Positions 44,325 through 52,652 of a stretch of 64,000 bases of DNA are shown here, one piece after another. Each line of letters starts with the position of its first letter. Positions within the stretch are counted from its first letter, which is position 1. Origin of the DNA: Brevundimonas subvibrioides (GTDB lineage: Bacteria > Pseudomonadota > Alphaproteobacteria > Caulobacterales > Caulobacteraceae). Location: positions 1,302,001-1,366,000 of the forward strand of contig NZ_CP114542.1 in the NCBI RefSeq assembly GCF_027271155.1. The letters are read 5' to 3'. The translations under genes were made by a program, and so were the position numbers. Under the pieces are notes generated by a model. The model ran no database searches. It saw only the letters and a list, made by a program, of their open reading frames with translations, and was not told the origin of the DNA.

Positions 44325-44633
44325 CTAGTAGCGTCGGCGGCCCGAGCCGGCGAGGAGGAAGGCCAGGCCGGCGATGATGCCCGTGGTCAGCAGCGGCTTG
44401 CGGCGCGCGAAATCCAGGCCCGTGTTGATCGGGTCCCGCAGGTCGGCCGGGGCGCGTTCCGACAGGGTCTCCAGCTTGTCGATGGCGCGGCCATAGGCGT
44501 CGAGCGCCTTGCCCTTCACTTCCTCGAACTTGCCCTCGACCTGCAGCCTGGTATCGCCGGTCAGATTGCCCAGGCCGTTCTTGAGCTTGCCACTGATGCC
44601 GTTGGCGGCACCTTCGATGCGTTGTTCGGTCAT
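44325..44633 (-). CDS. CsbD-family stress protein
   Basis: The 102-residue protein starts MTEQRIEGAANGISGKLKNGLGNLTGDTRLQVEGKFEEVKGKALD, the CsbD family, small helical proteins of the general stress response. A C-terminal hydrophobic segment (LLTTGIIAGLAFLLAGSG) follows, so it may anchor in the membrane. ATG 44633 is the family start. Its TAG stop is split: TA belongs to the IS target duplication and G comes from the IS end. The gene survived the insertion because the original next base was also G. Confidence 0.88.
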   Translation of the reverse strand: MTEQRIEGAANGISGKLKNGLGNLTGDTRLQVEGKFEEVKGKALDAYGRAIDKLETLSERAPADLRDPINTGLDFARRKPLLTTGIIAGLAFLLAGSGRRRY

Positions 44634-44779
44634 GATGAAAGTCCTTGTGTCTGAAGCGCCGGGGAGGCTGCGGTGATAGCGCATGTGACCGGCTACTGTT
44701 CCGTTAGCGAACACGGTTGCGACGCGGCCTGAGCAGAATGATATCGTCGCACCTTCATGGCGAAATCCGGGACGCAACA

Positions 44780-45142
44780 ATGTTGAGATTCATCCTGCAG
44801 GCGTTGGTGACGGCGCTGGGGCTCTGGCTGTCGGCCTATGTTGTGCCGGGCGTGGATTTCAGCTCGACCGGGTCGCTGATCGCGGCGGCGGTGCTGCTGG
44901 GGATCGTCAATGCGATCGTGCGACCGATCCTGGTGTTGATCACCTTTCCGCTGACCGTGGTGACGTTCGGTCTGTTCCTGCTGGTCGTGAACGCCACGAC
45001 GATCGGACTGGTCGCGTCCTTCCTTGGCGGATTCAGCGTGGACGGCCTGTGGGCCGGTGTGGGCGCGGCCATCATCACGGGTCTGGTCAGCCTGATCGCG
45101 GGCTCGTCGATCCAGGACGATCGGCCGCGCGCGAGGCGCTAG
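44780..45142 (+). CDS. Four-helix membrane protein (phage-holin-family PF04020-type)
   Basis: The 120-residue protein has four hydrophobic segments (LRFILQALVTALGLWLSAYVV, LIAAAVLLGIVNAIVRPILV, LTVVTFGLFLLVVNATTIGLV and VGAAIITGLVSLIAG) and the NAIVRPIL pattern of the so-called phage holin family IV. Despite the name, it is found as a chromosomal gene in many bacteria and there is no prophage here. The role is unknown. It is divergent from csbD. Confidence 0.85.
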   Translation: MLRFILQALVTALGLWLSAYVVPGVDFSSTGSLIAAAVLLGIVNAIVRPILVLITFPLTVVTFGLFLLVVNATTIGLVASFLGGFSVDGLWAGVGAAIITGLVSLIAGSSIQDDRPRARR

Positions 45143-45208
45143 GGCCGCGGGAAGGGGTTTGGGTCCGTGACGCCGCGGCCGAAGATGGCCCCCCTGCATG
45201 GGCCTCCT

Positions 45209-45691
45209 TCAGGCCCGCGCCGCGGCGCGAAGCGCGTCCACGTCCAGCCGCTTCATCTCCATCATGGCCGCAAAGGCGCGCGCCGTGACCGCCGGGTCGG
45301 GGTCGCTCATCAGCGCGGTGAAGCCTGCCGGGATGATCTGCCAGCTCAGGCCGTAGCGATCCTTGACCCAGCCGCACTGTTCGGCGTCGGGCACTGCGGA
45401 CAGGGCGTCATACAGGCGGTCGGTTTCGGCCTGATCCGCCGTTTCGATCTGAAGCGAGATGGCCTCGGTGAAGGTGAAATAGGGACCACCGTTCAGGGCG
45501 GTATAGGGGGCACCGGCCATGGTGAACTCGACCATCAGGACGCTGTCCTTCTTGCCTCCCGGATAGTCGGCGGGCGCATGCACGACCTTTTCGATCCGGC
45601 TGTCGGGGAGGACGGAGACGTAGAAATTCACCGCTTCTTCGGCCTCGGTGTCGAACCACAGGCAGGGGACGATCCTCCGGTCGGCGGGCAT
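45209..45691 (-). CDS. VOC/PhnB-like protein
   Basis: The 160-residue protein has the PhnB/3-demethylubiquinone-methyltransferase-like VOC fold: RRIVPCLWFDTEAEEAVNFYVSVLPDSRI, then FTMAGAPYTALNGGPYF and SWQIIP. ATG 45691 has GGAGAGGA upstream. The metal or substrate is unknown. A palindrome TTAACT-catc-AGTTAA lies 37 bases upstream, the type of site bound by ArsR-family regulators, although no arsR gene is in the window. It may be part of a broader stress response. Confidence 0.88.
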   Translation of the reverse strand: MPADRRIVPCLWFDTEAEEAVNFYVSVLPDSRIEKVVHAPADYPGGKKDSVLMVEFTMAGAPYTALNGGPYFTFTEAISLQIETADQAETDRLYDALSAVPDAEQCGWVKDRYGLSWQIIPAGFTALMSDPDPAVTARAFAAMMEMKRLDVDALRAAARA

Positions 45692-45727
45692 GGGCGGGGT
45701 CCTCTCCTTGCGGCCCAACCACGATAG

Positions 45728-45743
45728 TTAACTCATCAGTTAA
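45728..45743. promoter_or_regulatory. Palindrome, possible ArsR-type operator
   Basis: TTAACT-catc-AGTTAA with six-base arms sits 37 bases upstream of the VOC/PhnB gene and just past the pseudouridine synthase stop. Such motifs are common before VOC genes regulated by ArsR proteins. This is by analogy only; there is no ArsR gene here. Confidence 0.5.
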
Positions 45744-45759
45744 GTGCAAGCGGAGCGGT

Positions 45760-46515
45760 TCAGGCCAGCAGGGCGGTGCGTTCTTCGGGGGTCAGGAGGC
45801 GCCATCGACCTTCGTCCAGCCCGTCCAGACGGATGGGGCCGATGCGGACACGCAGCAGGTCGGTGACCTCCAGATCCGCATGTTCGCACATGCGCCGGAT
45901 CTGGCGGTTGCGACCCTCGGTCAGGACGAAGCGGAGGCGCTGCTGTTCCATCCGGCTGACCCTGGCGTATTTCAGCTGGCGGCCGTCCAGCATGATGCCG
46001 TGGCGCAGCAGGGCCAGCTTCTTCTCCGTCACATCCCCGGCGACGCGGACCAGATATTCTTTGTCGAGTCTGGACTCCGGCCCGATCACCGCCTTGGCCA
46101 CGACGCCGTCCGAAGACAGCATCAAAAGGCCGCGTGAATCCTCGTCCAGACGGCCGATGGGGGGCAGGGAGGCGTCCGCGGCCGGCACGGCGCCGGGGCC
46201 GATCAGATTGGCAGCGGTGAGCAGGCGGACAGCGGGAATCTTGTCCGGCTCGGGCTGGCCGGAGACATAGCCGACCGGCTTGTTCATCACCACCGTGATC
46301 CCGGCGGCGAGGGCGGTTTCGGCGCGGTCGGACAGGGTCAGGGTCTGGCCCGGCTCGATCTTGCGGCCCGCATCGGTGACGACCTCTCCGTCGATCGAGA
46401 CCAGGCCGTCGGCGATCAGGGCGTCGGCCTCGCGCCGCGAGCAGACGCCGGTCTGGCCCAGCCATTTGTTGATGCGGCTGGGCTCCGGACCATCATAGAG
46501 GCGGGAGAAGGCCAA
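45760..46515 (-). CDS. RluB/RluF-type pseudouridine synthase
   Basis: The 251-residue enzyme has an S4 domain at the start (RINKWLGQTGVCSRREADALIADGLVSIDG), the catalytic Asp in GRLDEDSRGLLMLSSDG and the RNRQIRRMC signature of the RsuA/RluB/RluF family. It modifies a uridine of 23S rRNA; the RluF-like segment is suggested by the motif order, but the exact site is uncertain. The start is TTG 46515, since no ATG occurs in frame nearby. The gene follows the GlcG-type gene by two bases. Confidence 0.88.
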   Translation of the reverse strand: MAFSRLYDGPEPSRINKWLGQTGVCSRREADALIADGLVSIDGEVVTDAGRKIEPGQTLTLSDRAETALAAGITVVMNKPVGYVSGQPEPDKIPAVRLLTAANLIGPGAVPAADASLPPIGRLDEDSRGLLMLSSDGVVAKAVIGPESRLDKEYLVRVAGDVTEKKLALLRHGIMLDGRQLKYARVSRMEQQRLRFVLTEGRNRQIRRMCEHADLEVTDLLRVRIGPIRLDGLDEGRWRLLTPEERTALLA

Positions 46516-46517
46516 GC

Positions 46518-47048
46518 TCAGTCTGCGGTCAGGGCGGCCGTGGCGACCTCGGCATCCTGGGCGGCCGTGGCACCCGATACGCCGATGGCCCCGACGATAC
46601 GCCCGTCGACGACGATGGGGATGCCGCCCGCGATGGGCAGGGCGTCGTCGTTGGCGAGGCTGACGATCCGGCCCGCCAGGGTGCGCTCCTCCATCACCGA
46701 TGTGGCCAGTCGATAGCGGGCGGCGGTGCGGGCCTTTCGCTGGGCGACCAGGATGGAGCCGTACTGGGTGTCGTCCATGCGGGCGAAGGCGACCAGTTCG
46801 CCGCTCGGTTCCACAATGGCCACGGCCATGCGAAAATTGCCGCGCGCGGCTGCTGCGACCGCGCGGTCGATCAGGGCCTGGGCGGCGTCCAGCGAGATCG
46901 GCGTGCCATAGGGCGGCGAGGGGGCGGGAGGCGTTGCCGGTGCGGTCTGGGCCGGCGCGGTCTGAACCTGTGCGGTCCGGGCCGTGGCAGCGGGCGCCGT
47001 GGCCGAGAGGGCCAGGCCGAGGGCGAGCAGGGAGGCGAGGGTCTTCAT
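46518..47048 (-). CDS. GlcG/HbpS-family heme-binding-like protein, secreted
   Basis: The 176-residue protein has a signal peptide (MKTLASLLALGLALSATAPAATA). A Gln/Pro/Ala-rich linker (about 24-45) is followed by the GlcG/HbpS domain (MAVAIVEPSGELVAFARMDDT, ALPIAGGIPIVVDGRIVGAIGVSG). Homologues bind haem or sense oxidative stress. The stop is two bases before the pseudouridine synthase TTG start, so the two are probably co-transcribed and the synthase translation may depend on this gene. Confidence 0.87.
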   Translation of the reverse strand: MKTLASLLALGLALSATAPAATARTAQVQTAPAQTAPATPPAPSPPYGTPISLDAAQALIDRAVAAAARGNFRMAVAIVEPSGELVAFARMDDTQYGSILVAQRKARTAARYRLATSVMEERTLAGRIVSLANDDALPIAGGIPIVVDGRIVGAIGVSGATAAQDAEVATAALTAD

Positions 47049-47063
47049 GGCAAGCTCCAGGGG

Positions 47064-47705
47064 TCAGCCGACGCGGCGAAACAGCAGCATCAGATTGTTG
47101 GCGGGCATTTCGGCGCGGCGGGTCAGGTGCAGGCCGTGGGATCTGGCAAGGGTCACGACGGCCTCGACCTCGCGCAGGCCCCAGGCGGGGTCGCGGGACT
47201 TCAGGCTGGCGTCGAAGGCTTCGTTGGACGGGGCCAGCGGGACGTCGGCCTCGCGGAAGGGACCATACAGGACCAGCAGCCCGCCGGGGTCGGGCAGGAC
47301 GCGGGCGGCTCCCGCAATCAGGCCTTCGGTCGCCGACCACGGGCTGATGTGGATCATGTTGATGCAGACGATGGCCTGGACATCGACCGGCGGCCAGGTG
47401 TCGGGGCGGCCGGCGTCGAGATCGAGCACAGGGTTCAGATTGGACAGGGCCGCCTCCGCAGCCCAGGCGGCGATGCTGGCGCGTGCCTCGGGCGACGGAT
47501 CGCTGGGCGTCCAGGTGGTCAGGGGCAGGGCCCGGGCGAAAGCGACGGCGTGCTCGCCAGAGCCGGAGGCGACCTCCAGCACCCGACCCCGGGCGGGCAG
47601 ATGGGTCTTCAGCACCGCCAGGATCGGGTCGGTGTTCCGGGTCACGGCGGGAGAGGCCATGGCCCCGGCGGGAGCGGCCGGTGTGATGGGATCGAGCGTC
47701 TGCAC
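47064..47705 (-). CDS. DUF938 SAM-dependent methyltransferase
   Basis: The 213-residue protein has an AdoMet-binding Rossmann motif (RVLEVASGSGEHAVAFARALP) and NMIHISPW and LLVLYGPF patterns of DUF938. It lacks the usual long C-terminal extension of larger methyltransferases. The substrate is unknown. The frame continues to a possible later start at MASPAVTRN, but MQTLDP (ATG 47705) is taken. It lies 15 bases upstream of the GlcG-type gene, so the genes may form a three-gene unit. Confidence 0.87.
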   Translation of the reverse strand: MQTLDPITPAAPAGAMASPAVTRNTDPILAVLKTHLPARGRVLEVASGSGEHAVAFARALPLTTWTPSDPSPEARASIAAWAAEAALSNLNPVLDLDAGRPDTWPPVDVQAIVCINMIHISPWSATEGLIAGAARVLPDPGGLLVLYGPFREADVPLAPSNEAFDASLKSRDPAWGLREVEAVVTLARSHGLHLTRRAEMPANNLMLLFRRVG

Positions 47706-47833
47706 AGCGTTGCAGATACAGGGGCTTTGTCTGTCGCGCGACCGGATTCGACCCTCCCGGTACCGGGCGCTGGCGTGATCGGGGTGAAAACCTGCAGCGG
47801 TTGACGCCGCGGCATCCCGGGTGGCATTGCGCC

Positions 47834-47860
47834 TGTAACAGGTCGTGAGGCACTGTTACA
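47834..47860. promoter_or_regulatory. Palindrome upstream of pckG
   Basis: TGTAACAG (47834-47841) and CTGTTACA (47853-47860) are eight-base perfect arms with an 11-base spacer, 58 bases before the pckG start. CCTGTAACAGG on its own is also a near palindrome. This is a candidate operator for carbon control of gluconeogenesis; the regulator is unknown. Confidence 0.5.
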
Positions 47861-47917
47861 AAAGAGGCGGTTCACGGCGGCGTCAGACCAGCCGGGCCCA
47901 CGTTCAGGAGAGTTCGC

Positions 47918-49780
47918 TTGGCTTCCATCCCGACCATACCGGGCCTTGCGCCCGGACCGACCCGTCATGCCCGCTTGATCGCCTGGGTGGAGCAGATCGC
48001 GGCGCTGACAAGGCCCGCACGGGTGCACTGGTGCGATGGGTCCGAGGCCGAAAAGGCTGCGATCATCGCCGACCTGATCGACAAGGGCACGCTGAAGGCC
48101 CTGGATCAGGACAAGCGCCCGGGCAGCTATTACGCCGCCTCGGATCCCAGGGACGTCGCGCGGGTCGAGAGCCGCACCTTCATCTGTTCGGCCGAGGAGA
48201 TCGACGCCGGACCCACCAACAACTGGGCCGACCCGATCGGGATGCGGGCGCGTCTGGACGGTCTTTTCGACGGCTGCATGGCCGGCCGGACCATGTATGT
48301 GGTTCCCTTCTCCATGGGCCCGCTGGGCTCGGAGCTGTCGGCCCTCGGCGTCGAGATCACCGACAGCGGCTATGTCGCCGTGTCCATGGGAATCATGACG
48401 CGGATGGGCTCTGCGGCGCTGGAGGCGCTGGGTGACGACGGCGTGTTCGTGCCGGCCGTGCATACGCTGGGTGCCCCCCTGGCCGAGGGCCAGGCGGACG
48501 TGGCCTGGCCCTGCAATGCCGAGAAGTGGATCGTCCATTTCCCCGAGACGCGCGAGATCTGGTCCTACGGCTCCGGCTATGGCGGCAACGCCCTGCTGGG
48601 CAAGAAATGCTACGCCCTGCGCATCGCCTCGGTCATGGCCCGCGACGAGGGCTGGCTGGCCGAGCATATGCTGATCCTGAAGCTGACCGATCCGAAGGGG
48701 CGGTCCAAATACATGGCAGCGGCCTTCCCGAGTGCCTGCGGCAAGACCAATCTGGCCATGCTCCAGCCGACCCTGCCGGGCTGGACCGCCGAGACGATCG
48801 GCGACGACATCGCCTGGATGCGCTTCGGCGACGACGGGCGGCTGTATGCAGTGAATCCGGAAGCGGGCTTCTTCGGCGTCGCGCCCGGGACCAGCCGCAA
48901 CACCAATCAGAACGCCCTGGCGACCCTGGCGACCAATACGGTCTTCACCAATACGGCCCTGACCGTCGACGGCGACGTCTGGTGGGAAGGCCTGACCCGG
49001 ACGGCCCCGGAGGGCCTGACCAACTGGAAGGGTGTGCCCCACGACCCGGCCTCGGGCGAGCCCGCGGCCCATCCCAATGCGCGCTTCGCCGCCCCTGCGT
49101 CACAGTGCCCGACCATCGCGCCGGAGTGGGAAGACCCCAAGGGCGTGCCGATCGACGCCATCCTGTTCGGGGGGCGCCGTGCCTCCGCCGTGCCGCTGGT
49201 GACCGAGGCGTTCGACTGGGAGCACGGGGTGTTCCTGGGTTCGACCGTCGCATCGGAAGGCACGGCCGCTGCCGAGAACGCCATCGGTGACCTACGCCGC
49301 GACCCGTTCGCGATGCTGCCGTTCTGTGGCTACAACATGGGCGACTATTTCGCGCACTGGCTGGCGCTGGGGGCCAGGGCCGATCAGGCGAAACTGCCCG
49401 GCATCTATTTCGTCAACTGGTTCCGGAAGGGCGAGGACGGCGCGTTCGTCTGGCCGGGGTTCGGCGACAATGCCCGCGTGCTGAAGTGGATCGCCGGGCG
49501 ACTGGACGGCGAGGCCGAGGCCCTGGACACCCCGGTCGGCCGCGTGCCTGCGCCGGGGGCGCTCGACATCCAGGGCCTGTCGCTGAGCGAGGCGGATCTG
49601 GCGACCCTGCTGGAGGTCGATGCGGACGTCTGGACCGAGGAGGCCGGGCTGATCCCGCCGTTCTATGTCCGTTTCGGCGACCGTCTGCCCCGGGCGCTGT
49701 GGGACCAGCACGCGGCCCTGACCGAGCGGCTGGCCGCCGTCAGGATCGCCGATCAGGCGGCCGCAATGGCGGCGGAATAG
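47918..49780 (+). CDS. pckG: Phosphoenolpyruvate carboxykinase (GTP)
   Basis: The 620-residue enzyme converts oxaloacetate and GTP to phosphoenolpyruvate, the first step of gluconeogenesis. It is the GTP type: [19 protein letters not shown] at the start and the P-loop [13 protein letters not shown] (about 270-280) with the reactive Cys. The start is TTG 47918, with CAGGAGAG at 47902-47909; the residues ASIPTIPGL that follow fit the family. A palindrome is present upstream. Confidence 0.96.
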   Translation: MASIPTIPGLAPGPTRHARLIAWVEQIAALTRPARVHWCDGSEAEKAAIIADLIDKGTLKALDQDKRPGSYYAASDPRDVARVESRTFICSAEEIDAGPTNNWADPIGMRARLDGLFDGCMAGRTMYVVPFSMGPLGSELSALGVEITDSGYVAVSMGIMTRMGSAALEALGDDGVFVPAVHTLGAPLAEGQADVAWPCNAEKWIVHFPETREIWSYGSGYGGNALLGKKCYALRIASVMARDEGWLAEHMLILKLTDPKGRSKYMAAAFPSACGKTNLAMLQPTLPGWTAETIGDDIAWMRFGDDGRLYAVNPEAGFFGVAPGTSRNTNQNALATLATNTVFTNTALTVDGDVWWEGLTRTAPEGLTNWKGVPHDPASGEPAAHPNARFAAPASQCPTIAPEWEDPKGVPIDAILFGGRRASAVPLVTEAFDWEHGVFLGSTVASEGTAAAENAIGDLRRDPFAMLPFCGYNMGDYFAHWLALGARADQAKLPGIYFVNWFRKGEDGAFVWPGFGDNARVLKWIAGRLDGEAEALDTPVGRVPAPGALDIQGLSLSEADLATLLEVDADVWTEEAGLIPPFYVRFGDRLPRALWDQHAALTERLAAVRIADQAAAMAAE

Positions 49781-49834
49781 CTCGCCGGTCACTCTCGACT
49801 TGAAATGGCCGGACGGTAGGTCGAAGGACCGGCC

Positions 49835-50857
49835 GTGGCGGACATTTCCTGTGACATCGTCGTGGTCGGCGCGGGCGTGCTGGGGCTTTGCGTTGCCAGT
49901 GAGCTGACGGCGCGCGGGCGGGATGTGCGCGTGATCGACCCTGGCCGGGCCAATGCATCGTCCATTGCCGCCGGGATGATCGCCCCGGCGTTCGAGACGG
50001 TGCTGGACGGTGGTGATGCGGAGCGTGGAGCTTTTCTACGGGATGCGGCCGCGTTGTGGCCGGCCTTTGCAGGGCGGTTCGGCCTGTCGCTCGATCGGAC
50101 ACCGGCGGAGTGGCGCGGACCGCAGGCCGGGATGATGCAAGCCCGGCTCGCGGCGCTTGGTTTTGAAGCCACACTGACGGCCGGAGGGGTGGCGGCACCG
50201 GAGGATATCCGGCTGGAGGCGGGCGCTTCATTGCAGGCTATGTCCGAACGCCTCGGGCCCCGGCGCATCGGGACGGGCGTCGATCGGCTTGCGCGCCATG
50301 GCCCGGGCTGGCGGATCAATGCAGGCGACACCGGGATTCGGACGACCCAGGTGATCGTGGCGACCGGCGTGGCGGCGGCCGTGCCGGGCCTTCCTCACCT
50401 GGCATCCTCGCTGATCGCCGCCGTATGCCCGATCAAGGGGCAGATCGGCTGGACGGCCGACGTCCTGACCGATCGCGTTCTGCGAGGGCCGGGGGGCTAT
50501 GTGGCCCCGGTCGCGGATGGGACCCTGATCGGCGCGACCATGGTCGAGGGCGCGCGGGATCTGACCGTCGATCCGGCGGCGACAGACCGTCTGCTTGCCA
50601 TGGCGCAGCTCCTCACCGGGCATGGGGTCGTTCCGACGGTGCAGTGGCGTGTGGGGGTCAGGGGCGCGTCCGCAGACGGCCTGCCCATCGCCGGCCCCGT
50701 CGGCGACGGATTGCATCTGGCCCTGGCCCCGCGCCGGAACGGATGGCTGCTGGGGCCGATGGTGGCCCGGGTCGTAGCCGACGGGATCGAAGGGCGGCCG
50801 CGCGATCGACACGCGGCCGCCCTTGATCCCCTCCGGTTCAATCCTCCGGCAGATTGA
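49835..50857 (+). CDS. FAD-dependent oxidoreductase (DAO family)
   Basis: The 340-residue protein has an FAD-binding GxGxxG at the start ([22 protein letters not shown]), and a DAO-family C-terminus ([37 protein letters not shown]). It resembles ThiO/amino-acid oxidase-type proteins; the substrate is not clear. thiE is far away at 9.2 kb. It is encoded 55 bases after pckG and is convergent with tonB; the two genes overlap by 20 bases. Confidence 0.85.
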   Translation: MADISCDIVVVGAGVLGLCVASELTARGRDVRVIDPGRANASSIAAGMIAPAFETVLDGGDAERGAFLRDAAALWPAFAGRFGLSLDRTPAEWRGPQAGMMQARLAALGFEATLTAGGVAAPEDIRLEAGASLQAMSERLGPRRIGTGVDRLARHGPGWRINAGDTGIRTTQVIVATGVAAAVPGLPHLASSLIAAVCPIKGQIGWTADVLTDRVLRGPGGYVAPVADGTLIGATMVEGARDLTVDPAATDRLLAMAQLLTGHGVVPTVQWRVGVRGASADGLPIAGPVGDGLHLALAPRRNGWLLGPMVARVVADGIEGRPRDRHAAALDPLRFNPPAD

Positions 50858-51578
50858 ACCGCAGGCCGATCGTGACCCGGGCCCCGTCCACCGCCTGACC
50901 ATCCACGGTACGCGGGCTCATGCGGAAATAGCGCGTCAGCCCCAGGGCGGCGCGGCCGAAGCCAAAGCCGCCGGGCGTCTCGGACACGACGCTGCAGCCT
51001 GTGACCGAGCCATTGGCCTGGACCAGGCAGGTGAGCCGCGCCGACCCCGACACTGACTGCGAGAGCGCCCGGCCGGGATAGGCGCGAGCCAGCTGGTCCG
51101 CGTTCGGCTGACTGACCCAGCGGGGTGAGGTGATGACCGGCGGGCCGGGCGGCGTCGTGTCGGCGGGTTCACTGCCCGTGCCCTGGGCCGCGGTCGGGGC
51201 GACCGGTGTGGTCGTGTTGATGACCGGTCCCGTATTGGCAACGGTGGTGTCGGACGTGACCGTATCGAGAGTCTCGACCGGCTGGTCCGGCAGAGGCGTA
51301 CGGTTGACATCGGGATTGGCCGCGGGCGGCGTGGTCGATCTGACCGGCTCCGGCGGCCGGGGTTTCGGGCGGAACATTGTGGTCTCGATGACCCGCGCCG
51401 GAGGCGCAGGGGCGACCTCCGTCTCCACCCTCTGGTAGTACAGCACGGCACCGACCCCGACATGGGCCAGGGCGACCACTCCGATGGCGATCCAGGTGGA
51501 TCGGGGCAGGGGTCTTTTGCGTTCGGCGAAATCGATCGGGCTGACCAGTCGGGGTCCGCCTGCGGTCTGCATCATCAT
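50838..51578 (-). CDS. TonB-like energy-transducer
   Basis: The protein of about 246 residues has one N-terminal membrane helix ([20 protein letters not shown]), a Pro-rich periplasmic stretch ([10 protein letters not shown] ... TPPGPPV) and a TonB C-terminal domain ([56 protein letters not shown]). It would couple the proton motive force to outer-membrane receptors with ExbBD, whose genes are not here. ATG 51578 has GAGGGAG upstream; GTG 51587 is an alternative. Its 3' end overlaps the convergent oxidoreductase gene by 20 bases. Confidence 0.88.
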   Translation of the reverse strand: MMMQTAGGPRLVSPIDFAERKRPLPRSTWIAIGVVALAHVGVGAVLYYQRVETEVAPAPPARVIETTMFRPKPRPPEPVRSTTPPAANPDVNRTPLPDQPVETLDTVTSDTTVANTGPVINTTTPVAPTAAQGTGSEPADTTPPGPPVITSPRWVSQPNADQLARAYPGRALSQSVSGSARLTCLVQANGSVTGCSVVSETPGGFGFGRAALGLTRYFRMSPRTVDGQAVDGARVTIGLRFNLPED

Positions 51579-51741
51579 GGCCGTCACTCCCTCGGTTCGT
51601 TAGCCGCTCCCCAGCAACCCTCGGAGGAATGACGCGCGCGACTGATGGCGGGATTGGGGCGAAAGAAACGTCGGTTTTTGTGATCGTTGATAAGGTGGAT
51701 GCGGAGGCTTCCCATGGGCCGCGCCGGGCCGTTAACGGACA

Positions 51742-51756
51742 TTAACACTCGATTAA
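51742..51756 (+). promoter_or_regulatory. Perfect CtrA box TTAA-N7-TTAA
   Basis: TTAACACTCGATTAA matches the Caulobacter CtrA consensus TTAA-N7-TTAA exactly, with a third TTAA (51732-51735) just upstream. It is centred 31 bases before the ATG of the lytic transglycosylase gene at 51780 and divergent from tonB. At that distance a CtrA-activated -35 region would place the transcription start almost on the ATG. Confidence 0.65.
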
Positions 51757-51779
51757 CCACGATCTCGGAGCCTTGCTGC

Positions 51780-52586
51780 ATGAGCGTCGGAGCGATTCCA
51801 GCATCGGGAGGGGTGGAGGCGGCGATCCGTCGTGCCGCCACCGCGACCGGCGTGGACTTCGACTTCCTGATGAAGACGGCGCGCCGCGAGAGCGCCTTCA
51901 ATCCGTCGGCCCAAGCGCGGACCTCATCGGCGGCGGGGCTGTTCCAGTTCATCGAGCAGACCTGGCTGGCGACCGTCAAGCAGCACGGGGCCCAGCACGG
52001 ATATGGCCAGTATGCCGACCTGATCCATCGGGGCTCGGACGGACGCTGGCGGGTGGATGGGTCGGCGCGCAATGTGGTGCTGGATCTGAGATTCGACCCG
52101 CAGGCCGCCTCGACCATGGCGGCCGAGCTTACGGCGTCGAATGCCGCCTATCTGCGCGGGCGGACCGGTCGTGAGCCGGGGGCCGGCGACCTGTATGCGG
52201 CGCACTTCCTGGGGCCGGCGGGGGCCGCCCAGATCATGGAGGCCATGCAGACCCGGCCGGGTGCCAGCGCGGCGGCCATGTTCCCGCAGGCGGCGGCGGC
52301 GAACCGCTCGATCTTCTATCGCGACGGGAGAGCGGCGACGGTGGCCGAGGTGCACGCCAATCTGCAACGGACGGCGGGCGAGGGGGCACCGGCCCTGGGC
52401 TCGGGCGGCCCCGGCCTTCCCGCGCTGGACGAAAAGGACACGGCCATCGCCGCGCGCTTGGACCGCCTGAAACAGGATCAGGGTCTGCTGGCGCTGCTGC
52501 TGGGACAGGAGGGCGACCAGAAGCCCGGTAGCTTCACCAAGGCCTTCGGATCGGGATCGGAATCGACCTCCGGAAGCGGGTGGTAA
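51780..52586 (+). CDS. Lytic transglycosylase-type protein (SLT domain)
   Basis: The 268-residue protein has an SLT-type lysozyme-like domain with the catalytic Glu in TARRESAFNPSAQARTSSAAGLFQFIEQTW and GDLYAAHFLG. No signal peptide is visible at this start. It would cut glycan strands to open room for a structure. In Caulobacter, a similar protein (PleA) is needed for flagellum and pilus assembly; that identity is a guess. A perfect CtrA box lies 24 bases upstream and no ribosome site is apparent, so the mRNA may be leaderless. Confidence 0.85.
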   Translation: MSVGAIPASGGVEAAIRRAATATGVDFDFLMKTARRESAFNPSAQARTSSAAGLFQFIEQTWLATVKQHGAQHGYGQYADLIHRGSDGRWRVDGSARNVVLDLRFDPQAASTMAAELTASNAAYLRGRTGREPGAGDLYAAHFLGPAGAAQIMEAMQTRPGASAAAMFPQAAAANRSIFYRDGRAATVAEVHANLQRTAGEGAPALGSGGPGLPALDEKDTAIAARLDRLKQDQGLLALLLGQEGDQKPGSFTKAFGSGSESTSGSGW

Positions 52587-52598
52587 ACCGCGCGTTAA
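52584..52598 (+). promoter_or_regulatory. Degenerate CtrA-like box
   Basis: TAAA-N7-TTAA matches seven of eight CtrA consensus bases. It lies 54 bases before the start of the DUF2336 gene and overlaps the stop of the transglycosylase. It is a weak candidate. Confidence 0.25.
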
Positions 52599-52652
52599 GC
52601 AAGCACGGTTCATGGTAAACATCGCCTTTCGCGACTCACGATCCGAGCCCCA

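Larger units (their letters stand above)
43282..44325 (-). mobile_element. IS630-family insertion sequence, complete
   Basis: The element is 1,044 bases and bounded by TA (43280-43281 and 44326-44327), the IS630 target duplication. Its ends carry 22-base imperfect inverted repeats starting GAGCG (18 of 22 match), and it encodes two overlapping transposase frames on the minus strand. The clpA terminator is just outside the left end and the csbD gene at the right end. Nothing in it looks degraded except the frame shift between the two ORFs, which may be programmed. Confidence 0.9.

Noticed and set aside
44780..45142. A 'phage holin' that might signal a prophage
   Set aside because: No lysin, capsid, integrase or att site is nearby. 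The family is common as a chromosomal four-helix protein.
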